From Drosophila miranda (taxonomy: Eukaryota > Arthropoda > Insecta > Diptera > Drosophilidae): DNA of 64,000 nucleotides. Below are positions 1 to 11,848 of the stretch, piece after piece. The stretch spans positions 6,097,001 to 6,161,000 of the forward strand of contig NW_022881614.1 in NCBI RefSeq assembly GCF_003369915.1. The letters run 5' to 3'. How positions within the stretch are numbered: position 1 is the first letter of the stretch; the number at the start of each line of letters is the position of its first letter. Made by a program: the position numbers and the translations under genes. The notes under the pieces were generated by a model, which did no database searches, was not told the DNA's origin, and saw nothing but the letters and a program-made list of their open reading frames with translations.

Positions 1-3000
1 CATTTGCATGGTCGGCTCTTAATTGCTCGCCCATTTGAAACAACAGAAAAAATAAACTCAATGTGATTCAGGGCATGACAAATGATAAATCAGAAAAGAA
101 CAAAAAGTCGATAGCAAAAAAAAAACCAGTCGCTAATGATTTTGGCCGATCCGGGATGAGATGTGCGCCCAATCAAATTGGAGTTTAATTCGCACACTGA
201 CTTCCTGGTCCTGAAGTGGTTCGCACTGAATTGGTCCTGGTCCTGTACGTGATTCTATTTCGGAACAAGGTTCCCCGTCCCCGGAACTGCTCGAATAAGC
301 GCAAGATGTGCAGGCATCGGACTGCCGACACAGATGAATGTGATTGGATAGAGATTAGGCATGGATATAGTGTCCAACCATTTGTAGTTGCTTGATATTT
401 AAATTTAAAAATGAAAACAGTAAGAAATTCTGATTTAATTGCATATTCCGGTAGCCATTTAGCATGACCCTCACCCCAGTTGATACATTGAATTGCATTC
501 ATGCAACAGCGGGAGCATTAGCTGCTGCATTGATTGCCACAATTTGCGGCAGCCGATACAGAGATAAAGCAATAATTTTCATACTGAAGAACTATTATTG
601 AGCCGATTATATCGTTTGTATCCTTTGAAGATTTAGCAAAAGGAAATGTTTAAAATAATTCGAATACCATTGAGGATATTGAATAGATCTCGCTTTCGGG
701 CACTGCTCAGGGTATTCAAACTTCAATCATACCCATATGGAAGTAGCCTATTTAGAGCTGCATAAATTGTAGGCTTCCAATTTTTGTGCATTTGAATGAC
801 CTTGATTGACACGCGGTTGACCCAACGAGAGCTACAAATATATATTTGCATTGATTTTCCATCAATATTTCACGCAAATACTGAAAGCTTTTGGTGGTTA
901 GAGGTTTGTGGCATGCATTTCGTTCTCCCAGCATCAATTAATATGGAAATCTCATTTTCACTTGAGCACGGATCCAGGACGATTTGGTCATGAGTCAAAT
1001 GCTCAAGTCAAAGAAAAGGAATCTGAAGTGGAGGGAGAGACCGATTGCGGAGTCGGCCCCAAAATAATACGCCCCATTAAACTGTAAATCGGATTAAAAC
1101 CCGTTAAAAATACATTAAATCACACGTTATCAGCTTTCAGCCCAACCGAAGAGCTCAAAAGTGCGGTGGGGGTTGTGTGTGCAAGAAGAATCGAGAGTTG
1201 CCATACGTCATCAGCATAAATGTCCTTGCCATCGCCCTCGCGATTATCATCTCATTATTGCCATTGCCAGTGCGCCATTTAAAATTTCAATTGTTGTGTT
1301 TGCACTGCCCCCAGATCCCCAAATGGGGGAAGACTCGTGAAGCTGCCTCGCCTCCGAATTGAGTCCTTATAATGCGAGAAAATCGATGAGACTGTTGCGC
1401 CTTCTTATTTATTTATTTCGTTTATTCATTCCTTTTCGTTCAGTTGCTCACATATACGTATACGTAATATGTATTATGCATATGCCTTTTGGCCACGTTT
1501 ATTGCTACTGCCTTCCAGTACACGCGTCATTTCGATTTACATGTGATAAAAGTCAGTTGCAGGCCTCCTCGTAACCGGGGTGGTTTAAGAAAAAACAATA
1601 AAAATAATAATAAAAATAAAACAATAATTCTTTTTGTTTTATTGCCGCTCAATGGAGCAACAGGTCGACAACTTGGCGATCAGCATAAAAAGTAGGACCT
1701 CTGACGAGACGAGAGTACAGAAAAATGTGGTTCATTGAATTCGAAACTCATGCAAGCCAACTCCGTGTAGACCACTCGGAGTAAGGATTTCAAGCAGTGG
1801 CGTAATTATATTTAATCCTCTTTTTCACTTTTTCTCTAGGAACGTCTCTCTCTGGCACGCAGTTGACAAGAGCTGTCACTCGTTATCGCTTTTGTTGTCA
1901 GTTAAATTTTATCTCTTTGGCCAGAGTGAAGATCTGTTTGGCTGTGTCTGTGTGCGACGAGTAGTACCCATACTCGTTCTACGAATTGTTCGAAATTTCG
2001 CCTTGCTACGCCCATGCAAAATGAAGGTTGGCGCTGCCGCAGGGCACAAATAACACTCATTAGCCATAATGAGTTATAGTTGGACCAGACTAGAATCCGC
2101 ATTGGACACGAAACACTCTTTAGCGGCAATTATGCAGTTATACTGTGGGCGGTGTTAGAGGAGGAGCGTCTAGCACACAAAAAACATTAAGCAGCACGGA
2201 GCACAGAGCACAGAGCACGGAGAACGGAGCGCAGAAAGCAGTGTTTTGCTTTTTATGGACGTTGGCTTAGGTCTGGTCTTGGTAGTCATAAAGTTTTCAG
2301 CTATAAATACTCGTACTTTGGCCAATAGCCTGTAGGCCAGAACTTCAAATACAACAGGAGAGAGAGTGGGGTAGATTCGGAGACAACAAATTGTTTATAA
2401 TTTGGCACTGAACAGTAAAGTCTGCGGACTAGTGACTGAAGACTGAGGGCCAAGGACTGAACACTGGCTTTCAGTTCCTCTCAGGCGCAATCCTTTTCAC
2501 CATCTGCCGAAACGGACAAACTCTGCTGATGAAGCATATGTCCCTCTGCCCTCTCTGTCTATATTTATTCACCCCTCTTGCTCACTCGTCCCTGTTATTG
2601 TCACTTGCCAGTGGCAGTTTTGTATTATTTTATCCAAGTTTTCCGTCACACAAGCAGGACAAACTTTGTGTTGTTAATTCGTGCAAGTTTCTGGCAAGTA
2701 TTTACGTGCTTCGAAGAGTCGGCTGGAAAGCTAAGTGAGGAGAGTGAATGGTAGGGAGACAGAGAGGGAGAGGTATGAGGGTGAAGAATTGAGAGCTACG
2801 TCTGGTATGAAAGTTTTCTATGTTAATGGCATAGTTTAGGCAAAATGTTCTTACTCTCTGCTCGTCCTCCCTTACCAGAACAGCCTCCTGCCGCAGTGTT
2901 AGTGGAATTCCGCTTTCCTGCTCGTTTTGTGCACACATTTTGGTTGGCTTACGTTTTCCGGCCAAAATTAACTTTCAGTCGCCACATCGCTCGAGCCTCT

Positions 3001-3240
3001 CGGCCCACTGCCATTGCCACAGCCACTGCCACTGGCGCTGTCCCTTTCTTAGCCACATAATGTGCCATTGCCCCACGTAAAGTGACTTTCTTATGCTGGT
3101 TGTAAAATTTCCCTCTTTATACGAAACCATATGGATCCTGTTTGCCATCCTGTTTGCCACTATCCTGTGCGCCTGAGTGCGTTTTTTTATATTCATATAC
3201 TTATTTATTTGCTCTATAATATATACTGTACAATTTATAT
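1..3240. other. non-coding AT-rich region
   Basis: No open frame here looks like a protein: the candidates are short, rich in Ser, Leu and Phe, and overlap on both strands. Visible structure is limited to an A/T-rich low-complexity tract near 1590-1630, an imperfect GAGCACAG/GGAGAACG repeat at about 2190-2235, and a TATA-like CTATAAATAC at about 2301 with no recognisable gene downstream. Probably intergenic or intronic host DNA. Confidence 0.6.
2190..2235. repeat. imperfect short tandem repeat (GAGCACAG-like)
   Basis: The stretch repeats an 8-base purine-rich unit (ggagcaca, gagcacag, gagcacgg, agaacgga) about five times with substitutions. It is minisatellite-like and has no link to a gene. 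Confidence 0.5.
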
Positions 3241-3334
3241 TTAACTTAATTTAACGGACAAGAGTATGTTGGGACTAGGGGCCCCGCGGACTGCGGTACT
3301 GCCGCAAAGCATTGCTTCGCAGTGGCGTGGACAC

Positions 3335-6305
3335 CTACTCCGTCTGCTCCTTCCGCCTTCTCTCCAAGGACCTAAGCGTTCGCATCACGCTAGAGGCGAA
3401 CTCCGCGGCCGCTTCCCACACCTTCGGGTCTGCCAGCATCAGCGGCACCAGAGTCTCGGTGCTGACCCTAGACCCTGCTGCTGTCTCCAATGTCTGACGC
3501 TCGAGGTCAAACCTGTGGCAGTCGAAGAGGACGTGGCGAGCGTCCTCCTCTATGCCTGTGCCACACTCGGGGCACCAGTCCTCTGTCTCGTGGCCGAAGC
3601 GCTTGAGGTAGCGGGTTAAGTAGCCATGTCCGCTCAGTGCCTGGGTAAGGTAGAAATCCACCTGGCCGTGCTTCCTTTCAACCCAGCATGCTATGCTTGG
3701 GATGAGGGTGTGGGTCCATCGGCCTTTGGGTGAGTGGTCCCATCGAGTCTGCCATCTGTCTATGCTGGTCCTTCTGGCGGCGTCCTTAATTTCTGCTGTC
3801 CGTCATGGCATCATGGATCTCCTTCCTCTCCCTTATCAGCTCCCTGAGCGGAACTTGCCCGGCAATGACTAACGCGGCTTCGTCTGAGATGGTCCGGAAC
3901 GAGCACGCGATCCTAATGGCGCACAGTCTATACGTTGCCTCAACTCCTCGCATGTAGCTCCTCACCTTCGCGGCTTCTGCCCACACCGGTGCGGCGTAGA
4001 GCATCTGCGACGTCACGACGCTTGTCAGCAGTTTCCTCGTTGCCTGCTTTGGCCCTCTGGTGTTTAGCAGCATCCTGGATAGCGCTCCCGCGGTCCCACC
4101 TTCGTGTGGACGTATTCCAGATGCTCTTTGAAGGACAGGCGCGTGTCGATGAGGACTTCAAGGTACTTGATGGACCTCTGCGATTCGATCGCGGTCCCAC
4201 CGACCTGCACTCTGGCGGTCTCGACCACTTTACGGCTGGATATCAGGACCGCCTCCGTTTTTTGGGCCGCCAGCTCCAGCCCCGCGGCGGCTAGCCACGC
4301 CTCGACGGCTTGTATGGCGACGTTGGCAAGCTCCTCCACTGCGGCAAGTTCCTTCGCTACCGCCACTATTGCGACGTCGTCAGCGAAACCCACCAGGTTA
4401 GTGTTGGCTGGCATCGGGAGCCGTAGGACCCCGTCGTACATGGCGTTCCAGAGCAGAGGTCCCAAAACGGAGCCCTGCGGGACTCCGGCTGAGACTTCGT
4501 ATGCCCTAGAGCCCTGACATGTGTCCATTGTCAGCACCCTATTGCTGAAATAGCTGCGCGCTATATTCAGTAGGTAGCCCGGGATGTTGAAGGACCTCAG
4601 TGCCTCCAGCGTCCGGGTCCAGTCGGCCGAGTTGAAGGCGTTCCTTATGTCCAGTGTCACCACCAGACAATAGGACTTGGTTCCGCCTCTCCACCTAGTC
4701 CCAGCAATGGCTTCCTCCGCCGTTTGTACGACCCTCAAGATGGCGTCCAGCGTCGCCCTCCCTTTCCTGAACCCGTATTGGTTCTGGGAGAGACCGCCTG
4801 CTACTTCGATGGCTGCGCTCAGCCTCGCACCGATCACCCTTTCGAAGACTTTTCCCATGGAGTCCAGAAGGCAGATGGGCCTGTAGGCAGAGGCCACCCC
4901 TGGCGGCTTGCCCGGCTTGGTTAATAGTAGCAGCCGTTGCCTTTTCCACCTCTCGGGGAACGTCCCCTCCTGGAGGCATTTGTTGAAAAGGCCCGCAACT
5001 TCCCTCGGGAGTAGAAGAAGTGCCAGCTTCAACGCGCTGTTGGGGATCGCATCCGGACCCGGAGCCTTCCTAGGTATCAGGTTTCTGCCTGCCTGCAACA
5101 CCTCGGCTTCCGTAACTTCGCAGATGTCGCTCGGGCTAGGCTCTAACCGCAGGGAGCTAGGGATCTGCCGTCCTCGAGGAAACAGTGCCCTGACTATACC
5201 CTCCAGTGCCTCTGGATCTGTTGGAGCTTTACTGCCCGCGTTCAGCCTCTTCACCACCATCCTGTACGCGCCTCCCCAGGGGTCCTCTTCGGCGGCATCA
5301 CACAGCTTTAGGAAGCATTCCCTCTTGCTGTTCCTTATGGCGGTCTTCAGATCCTTCTTCGCCGCTTTGTAGGTCTCGCTGCATCGGGCCAAGCGCGGTG
5401 TGCCTCTGGCTCGCTGGAGCAGCCTTCTGGCCCGGTGGCAGGTTCTACGGACAACCGCAATCGCTTCGCTCCACCAGAAAACTGGATCCTTGTGCTTCCG
5501 GAACGTCCCTCTCGGTAGCATGCTCTGGTCGCAGGCGCCTTCAAGTGCGTCCGCCAATTTGGTCGCCATATCGTTGGCTCCGTCTGCATCGTTTGCAGAG
5601 TAGCTCTCAAGGGCGCTTGCGAAGGCTTGGGCCCTAAGCGTGTCCTGGCGGTACGCCTTCCCATGCCGGAACGGGGTACCTCTCGATCGGGCAAGGGTGC
5701 CCAGGGTGCATAGTATGGCCTCGTGGTCGCTGGCAGTATATACGCCGCTGATCCTCCATCGGGCGTTCCGGGGCCAGCGTGCTGCTGGCATAGGTGAGAT
5801 CGATGATCGACCCTCCACCTGCCCTGCTGAAAGTTTGCTGGGACCCTTCGTTGAGAAGGACGACGTCCAGAGAGGCAAAAGCCTCCAACACCGTGCGGCC
5901 TCTGGCGTTTGTACGGGAGGACCCCCATTCCAGGGCCCAGGCGTTGAAGTCGCCTCCGACTACGACGTTGTTCCGTCCTCGCAAATCGCAGCTCAGCTCG
6001 TCCATAATGCGGCTGAAAGTCTCCAGTGAGAGGCTGTGTGCCAGGTAGCAGCTGTAGAACCATATGCCGCCTACATACCCTCGGACGAACCCGTCTGCCG
6101 ACTTGGTGTCGCGCAATTGTGGCGCGTCGACGCCACAGAGCCACAGGGCCGCTTTGCCAGTAAGGTCCGTGGCCCAATCGCTGCTGCTGCCCACCTTATG
6201 TGGTTCGCTGAGGAGTGCCACCTCAGAGCCAAGCTCGCGCACCGTCTGCGTCAGGAGATCCTGTGCGGCCCTGCAGTGATTCAGGTTGAGTTGAATCAAC
6301 TGCAT
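3335..6305 (-). pseudogene. non-LTR ORF2 (endonuclease-RT-zinc finger), frameshifted
   Basis: Segments in coding order: 6305 to about 5775 is the endonuclease, beginning MQLIQLNLNHCRAAQDLL, with the GGDFNAWALEWGS and DLTYASS motifs. The frame then changes, and about 5790 to 4064 carries the endonuclease end (TASDHEAIL) followed by RT with TLDIRNAFNSADW (first Asp), GVPQGSVLGPLLWNAMYDG and VGFADDVAIV (the catalytic Asp pair). A further shift leads to 4073-3786, the thumb (TSVVTSQMLYAAPVWAEAA). 3661-3335 then holds the C-terminal finger CPECGTGIEEDARHVLFDC. At least three frame changes and internal losses make it non-functional. The endonuclease would nick the target and the RT would copy RNA at the nick. 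The GVPQGSVLGPLLWN/FADD style fits the R1 clade best; a related arthropod clade is possible. Confidence 0.85.
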
Positions 6306-6395
6306 GTCGTCCTGGTTTTGCCGAACCCGCTTCGCGTGGCTGGGCAGTTTTTAGTGCCTGCCTGGTGCGTGACCTCCTTCTTTCCAGCCTGAGTG
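6223..6395 (-). pseudogene. remnant of non-LTR ORF1 C-terminus
   Basis: About 57 codons, Arg/Ala-rich (LRLERRRSRTRQALKTAQPR), end at 6223. They overlap the start of ORF2 at 6305, the usual ORF1/ORF2 overlap in this group. Upstream of about 6395 the sequence turns into a GT-rich run and ordinary AT-rich DNA, so the rest of ORF1 is missing. No zinc knuckle survives. The assignment comes from position and composition only. Confidence 0.45.
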
Positions 6396-6625
6396 CGTGC
6401 GTGTGAGTGTGTGTGTTTTGATAACACTTGTTCCACACACTCCAACAGCTACTCATTGCTGCGGTTAAATAATCCAAGACTATGAAAGCTTGTAATTTAC
6501 TTGAGTACTCAACGGGCCCCTGCCCCCTGTCAGCCCGCTCTCTCACATCTCTCTCCGCCACAAATGCGGCCACTGGGGCAAGTTAAGCCATTGACAAAAG
6601 TTTTGTCCAAAATAGTTTCGTGGAA

Positions 6626-7731
6626 TTTTTATACCCGATACTCAAAATGAGTATTGGGGTATATTAGATTTGTGGTAAAAGTGGATGTGTGTAACGTCCA
6701 GAAGGAATCGTTTCCGACCCCATAAAGTATATATATTCTTGATCAGCATCAATAGCCGAGTCGATTGAGCCCTGTCTGTCTGTCCGTCTGTCCGTCCGTC
6801 CGTCCGTCCGTCCCCTTCAGCGCCTAGTGCTCAAAGACTATAAGAGCTAGAGCAACGATGTTTTGGATCCAGACTTCTGTGATATGTCACTGCTACAAAA
6901 ATATTTCAAAACTTCGCCCCGCCCACTTCCGCCCCCACAAAGAACGAAAATCTGTGGCATCCACATTTTTAAAGATACGATAAAACCAAAAACGCAGAAT
7001 CGGTGAGGATGACCATATATTCTACAGTGCAAAATCTGAACGAGATCGTATAATGATTATAGCCAGAATCAAGAAAACAATTTCATTCTTTCTCGCTCTG
7101 TCTATCTCTAACACACAGGTTTCATGGTCGGTTTTGTCAATTGCAAAATATGAGTTCAAGGATCTCAGAACCTATAAGAGCCAGAGCAACCAAATTTGGT
7201 ATCCACACTCCTGTGATATCGGACCTTGACCGTTTCGTGTCCAAATTTCGCCACACCCCCTTCCGCCCCCGCAAAGGATGAAAATCTGGGGCATCCACAA
7301 ATCTCACAGACTATTAAAGCTAGAGTAACCAAATTTGGTATCCGCACTTCTGTTAGATCTCACTACAAAACGTATATCTCAGAATTTCGCCCCACCCCCT
7401 TCCGCCCCCACAAAAAACGAAAATCTGTTGCATCCACAATATTGCACATTCGAGAAAACCAAAAACGCAGAATCATAGATAATTACCATATCTATCAGAT
7501 TGCTGAATCTGGATCAGATCGGATCATTTTTAAAGCAAGAAATCAATTTTTAGTGGCTACGCAGCGCCCGACGTCACGCTCAGACAGATTTTCTGTCTCT
7601 CTCGCACGCACTCTTTGTCGTGTGGTTCAATATTAGCGGCGTCTGCCGCAGGAGAGCCAAAATGACTTAGTATCGGGTATAACTGTAGAGTTGCGGTGTC
7701 CGCAGCAACTCACAACGTTCCACCTTGTTTT
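6626..7731 (+). mobile_element. DINE-1/ISY-type Helentron, copy A (complete)
   Basis: It starts TTTTTATACCCGATACTC and ends AACGTTCCACCTTGTTT. TATACCCGATACT near the start is inverted as AGTATCGGGTATA near the end, a subterminal inverted repeat. Close to the 3' end lies a hairpin of the form GAGTTG...CAACTC. Other marks of the family are the TCCGACCCCATAAAGTATATATATTCTTGATCAGCAT core, the (TCCG)n microsatellite at 6775-6815, and repeated blocks of the type AAAATCTG...ATCCACA and TTCCGCCCCC. There is no coding capacity, so it is non-autonomous. The other three copies in the window allow the ends to be defined by alignment. It most resembles the DINE-1/SGM/ISY family of obscura-group flies. Confidence 0.85.
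6771..6815 (+). repeat. TCCG/TCTG microsatellite core of the Helentron
   Basis: TGTCTGTCTGTCCGTCTGTCCGTCC-type repeats of a 4-base unit occur here. The equivalent positions vary in copy B (about 16380-16435, reverse strand) and copy D (about 23004-23052), as expected for a slippage-prone internal microsatellite in DINE-1-like elements. Confidence 0.8.
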
Positions 7732-9924
7732 CTTTTGATTTGCGTGATAATTTTGAAACTTTTGGGGCTCCTTCGACATGAGGAGCAACTGTTTATTTCG
7801 AGTCAAAGCTGCTGGGAGTTTTCGTTTGGATTCAGATTTGGAACTCTTTCCGCCCGCCCTCCCCACCAGGCGATTGCTACTAATTAAATATAAAGTTTGC
7901 CAAACAATAAGTACTGCTTAAGTTGGCCAGGACTGTGCTCTGTGTACGGTTAAAAGGAGAAAATCGATTCACTTTCACCTGTTGGAGGCCAGTAAACTTG
8001 AGTTCTGTGGTTATATCGTCTTCTGGTGTAACAGTTCAAGTGGCCCCACGTACATACTCCACAGGATGCTCAAGGACTGCAGCATTCCCTTCAAGATTCC
8101 CTATTCCCATTGCCGTCGGCAAGCACGTTGGCCACTTGTGGCTTCCACAGCAACAGCCGCAGCAACAGCAGCAGCAGCAACTTGCTGCATTATTAACATT
8201 TTGCCTGACAACAAATTACTCGTTCTGTCTAAAGCCCGAGAGAGGTGGTGGGGGGAGAGGAATGAGAGGAAGTGGCCAATGAGCTACTCCAGCTGATGAG
8301 TGCCACGCACTGAGGGAAATGCTTGCTCTGCACTAAGGTTCTGAACGCTTGTTCACCCACCAATAGACGCGGTGACACCACGGCTAAGCTCGGTTCCTCG
8401 GAAGACGTAGACATTTCTTCACATAGACTGCTTTGCACATCCGAAATAATCGGTGTTTCCACACAGAGAGATCAACCAATGCCAAGAATGATGTTTGTTT
8501 CTATGTTTCTTGGTAAAGAAGATTATTTCTACAGTATATGTGTTGACTCACCTACTGCCGAAAAAATATGGAAGATCTTGATCGAGGGTCTCTAGTGTGA
8601 TGTTCAACAGGTTCTTCTTATCTCTCTTTCCCTCTTAGGAATTGTGGGAATGTTTTGAAGTCCTGGATTATACAACCTCATTCTCTCAGTGGAGAAGTTT
8701 CGCCAACTTACTGTAACCATCCATCCACCCAAATGCAATGGACTTATCAAGTAACAGTTTTCATGACTTACAGAAACAGGAACTGAACCTGGGGGAGGAG
8801 CTGTAGCTGCTGCTGATGACGGGGACCGATAAGCACGATGATGATAATGATGAGGTTTGGACAAAAATGAGCCAAGTGGCCAAAATACAATTTCCGACTT
8901 GGAGCAAACAGCTGAGTCTGCTAAATGTCCCAAAGTCCACCAGCCGGGGCAGTAGTTTTCCTTCGTCTTTTCTTCTTTATTTTGATTAAAAATTAACAAC
9001 TGCTTGGTCGTGGGGGAAGAGCAGAACTGGAGGTTGGGTGGATAGGCATGTGGCTACCTGCCTGGCCTGGGAAATCAGGATGGAAAGTAAAGTAAATGCG
9101 TTTTGTAATAAATTCAAATCAACTTTTTAGTATGTCCAATGGACGGTAACGTTACGATGGCGTAACATGGTCATCAAATTGGTCATCGATTGAAACAATC
9201 ACATTCGCTGGGAGAATGAAGTCCCATCCCAGGGTCTCAATCTTTAGTTTTTTCCAGCTATAAATTGTTGCTGGAAGCTCCTTTTTTGGGTTCGCCTCCC
9301 ATCCCATCCCTTCTGCCTTCTTCTTTGCCTTTTCCGCTATCCGTTTTACAATGTTCACTTTGCAGATTCAACACGGACTTTGTGCCGGACTTAAGCGCAT
9401 TACGGACTTCAGCTCCCACTTTGGATTCCGGAAGGGAAGAGCGAAGTCTTTTAATGTCTTATCGCTTGTGCAAATAAATAAGCGAGAAAGGGCATTGCGG
9501 TCAAGTCTTGTTATCCAGCGAGAGCAATTGACTTATTTGCTGCTACTGCTGCTTGTCTTATGGAAATTTCCCAGAGATACTGTGATTCAATTAAAATCTA
9601 CTCCTTTTCAGTCCAGACACCAGCAGGTCCAGCAAATCGTGTTCTTCGGCTATGCTTCGTCACATTCCGAAGAGCCAAGGCCCAAATCAATTATCAATAA
9701 TCGATGTCCACTAATGTTTACCCTACTTTTTGTTGATTTACGTTTTGCAAGGCAGCCATTTCGTATGAACTGTCTAACATGGATCCTTCCATCTAGTAGC
9801 AACTGAACCAAGTGGATATCTTTGGTTTTTGTTTGAATTGATTTGCCTTCGTTCCGGAGTCGGTTTGAAAGTCTCTCTCAAAATTTAGGTAGCAAACATT
9901 TGTAGCTAATTTTCCAGCAAGACA
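7732..9924. other. host non-coding DNA between Helentron A and the 9.9-kb gene
   Basis: No supported gene. The stretch contains a CAG/CAA-rich run at about 8150-8185 that would read as a polyglutamine tract in one frame, but the surrounding frame is not protein-like. The remainder is AT-rich and unremarkable. Confidence 0.5.
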
Positions 9925-11587
9925 ATGGAGAAGTTTTGGGCAGAGGTCGAACAGAGCCAGACGCAGAGCCAGGAGGAGACTGAAACCACAGCCACGATCC
10001 CATTTGAGACGACCGATATATCCGGTATCACTATGGACGCACCCTCTGGATCGGGTTCTAGCAGCAGCATTGGCTTTAGGTTGCATATCGCTACGGATCT
10101 TCACCTGGAAAATAAATTGGAACCGGTCAGAGTCGTGGCGGGCCAAGACAGGAGTGAAAACATTGGCAATTACATCTCCGTGGCCAGACGGCGGGGTCTG
10201 CCGCAGTTGAATCTGCAGCAGACCGAAACGTACATCTTCGAGCTACCAACAAGCTCCAACCAGTCTCCCGAGCCTGAAATGGCGGATGCCAAGGATACCA
10301 ATATACACACCATTCAGGTGAACCCGCCCATCCCTCAGAATACGGAGCTTGAGACGGTGGCTCCCGAGTCTGTTGACTGTTCCCTGCTGACAGTCTCGCA
10401 GCCCAGGTTGAATAGTATTAAAGATCGTATCCTGCTCTTTGAGCGGACATGCCTTCCACCATCCGTGTCTACCGAGCCGGCCACTTCCGTATGGCTGGGC
10501 GCGGAAATACAGGAGAATAGTGCCACAACCCCACTGACTCCGTCGATCAATATGGTCGAATTGAACTCCGACAGAATCGGTGCTGGTTGCTGTACCGTTG
10601 AGCCGTCCCAGGTGCTGGTGGAGCACATGCAGCGCAAGGCGGATGCGGAGGTGGAGGCCCACAGCGGCTGCCACCAGATGGAAGAAGCTCAGCACTTGGA
10701 GCAGCCAAACCCCACTTTGGACCAAGAAATCGACCTCATGATCGAGCGCGCTTTGAACGAGGTGAACAAGATGGCTGTGGCCCCAACGAAGTGGACAAGC
10801 TGAGAAACTACCTCCAGGCCAACAAGGATCGATTCAACAAGCTGGTTCAGTACCAGTATGACGAGAGACTGCGTATGCAAGTAGAGTTTGATCGCCAGCA
10901 GAAGTTCCTCATCAAACAGATTTGCGCGGAAATAGAGCTGCCGTTCGCACCGCTGTCGGAGCATACCAGTACCCGGTCTCTGCAGCAGCACCTGGCCAGC
11001 AGCTCACAGGCCATGAGCCCATTAGCAATAGCATGGCTACCACAAGTGGCGCTGATTCGGCCTATCTTGTACCTATGGCGGACAGCTACACCCCCAGTCA
11101 CCCTCTCCTCAAGTGCCTTTTTGGGACAGGCCAAGGGGTTCTCAAGAACTCTGAGCACGAGTCGAAGTCACTGTCCGGGACTAGTGCTGCAAGCACGGGG
11201 CGATGCGGCCAGATGCCACCTCGCAAAACCAACCTGAACATTAGCAAGCTTCCAGCAGCCAGGTCTGCATCCACCGCCCAAAAAAGCAACAACTGCAGAA
11301 CCCCAGAGCCAGTGTTCACAGGAGTTGCATTCCAGCGCGTCGTGGGTGGCGGCGGAGGAAGTGTAGGCAGCGAAGGTCTTAAGAAGACTTCACTAGGAAG
11401 GGGCAATGGAACCGCCACCAGGTCCCGCAGCACTGCACGCCGTCCTCCCCAGGGGCAGCAGCAACAGCAGCGTAGTGCATCAAAAGCCAAGAAGACATCG
11501 CCCATGCGCGGACGGCAATGTGAGTTCACACAAGTAGACGGAGAAGGGTATCCCAAACCAGTTGGCTCTGGACTGAACCGAACATAA
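9925..11587 (+). CDS. gene of unknown function, reading frame broken twice
   Basis: The sequence begins ATG (MEKFWAEVEQSQTQSQEETE). It reads about 285 codons of acidic, Ser/Thr/Gln-rich protein, then a predicted helical, charged segment (about 10800-10940, with KLVQYQYDERLRMQVEFDRQ), then a Ser/Arg/Lys-rich basic tail ending at 11587. The protein-like frame changes at about 10780, next to a run of four C, and again between about 10960 and 11030. On both sides of each shift the translation stays protein-like and without stops, so one ancestral ORF of about 550 codons is likely. I recognise no domain. The acidic, helical and basic layout would suit a cytoskeletal or chromatin adaptor, but that is a guess. 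A 56-nt intron (GTGAAC to CTCCAG, phase 0) could explain the first frame change; its weak donor and poor branch site make an indel as likely. Convergent with the odorant receptor to its right. Confidence 0.6.
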
Positions 11588-11620
11588 CTTCTATTTCTGC
11601 CACCACAGGGCAACATTTTA

Positions 11621-11626
11621 AATAAA
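11621..11626 (+). terminator. polyadenylation signal AATAAA
   Basis: AATAAA lies 34 bases after the stop codon of the gene ending at 11587, a normal spacing for a short Drosophila 3' UTR. It supports that gene having been transcribed. Confidence 0.5.
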
Positions 11627-11848
11627 TAGTATCAATTTTTAGATCGACAATCAGACGCCTTTCCGAGGTTTCTGGCTTATACGGCGAAATGTCTTTCTGG
11701 GAAGGTAATTGTCCTTAATGGTTCTTTATCCTGCACCTGCGGCTTTCCACATGTCAGTCACCAAATAATATAGCTCTGGCGACCTTTAATCGATTGAAAT
11801 TTGCATTCAAGGGGACTAGTCAAAACAAATTTTAAATCAATTATCGAC

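Larger units (their letters stand above)
3253..6395 (-). mobile_element. R1-like non-LTR retrotransposon, 5'-truncated and degenerate
   Basis: The minus strand reads, in order, the tail of an ORF1, an apurinic-type endonuclease, a reverse transcriptase with FADD, a thumb region and a C-terminal CCHC-type finger. This is the layout of the R1 and related clades. No LTRs are present. GC content is clearly higher than in the flanking DNA on both sides, which sets the approximate borders: AT-rich sequence begins left of 3253, and ORF1 similarity stops near 6395. ORF1 is almost entirely missing, as expected from 5' truncation during target-primed reverse transcription. Several frameshifts show that the copy is dead. 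I did not find a convincing target duplication: the best shared string at the two ends is only about 7 bases (TAATTTA). Clade assignment rests on motif style rather than a search. Confidence 0.85.

Noticed and set aside
5347..6177. 276-codon minus-strand frame overlapping the endonuclease
   Set aside because: Different frame of the same GC-rich element; no motif, and it overlaps the true endonuclease frame.
8150..8185. polyglutamine-like CAG/CAA run
   Set aside because: Short run in non-coding DNA; flanking frame is not protein-like.
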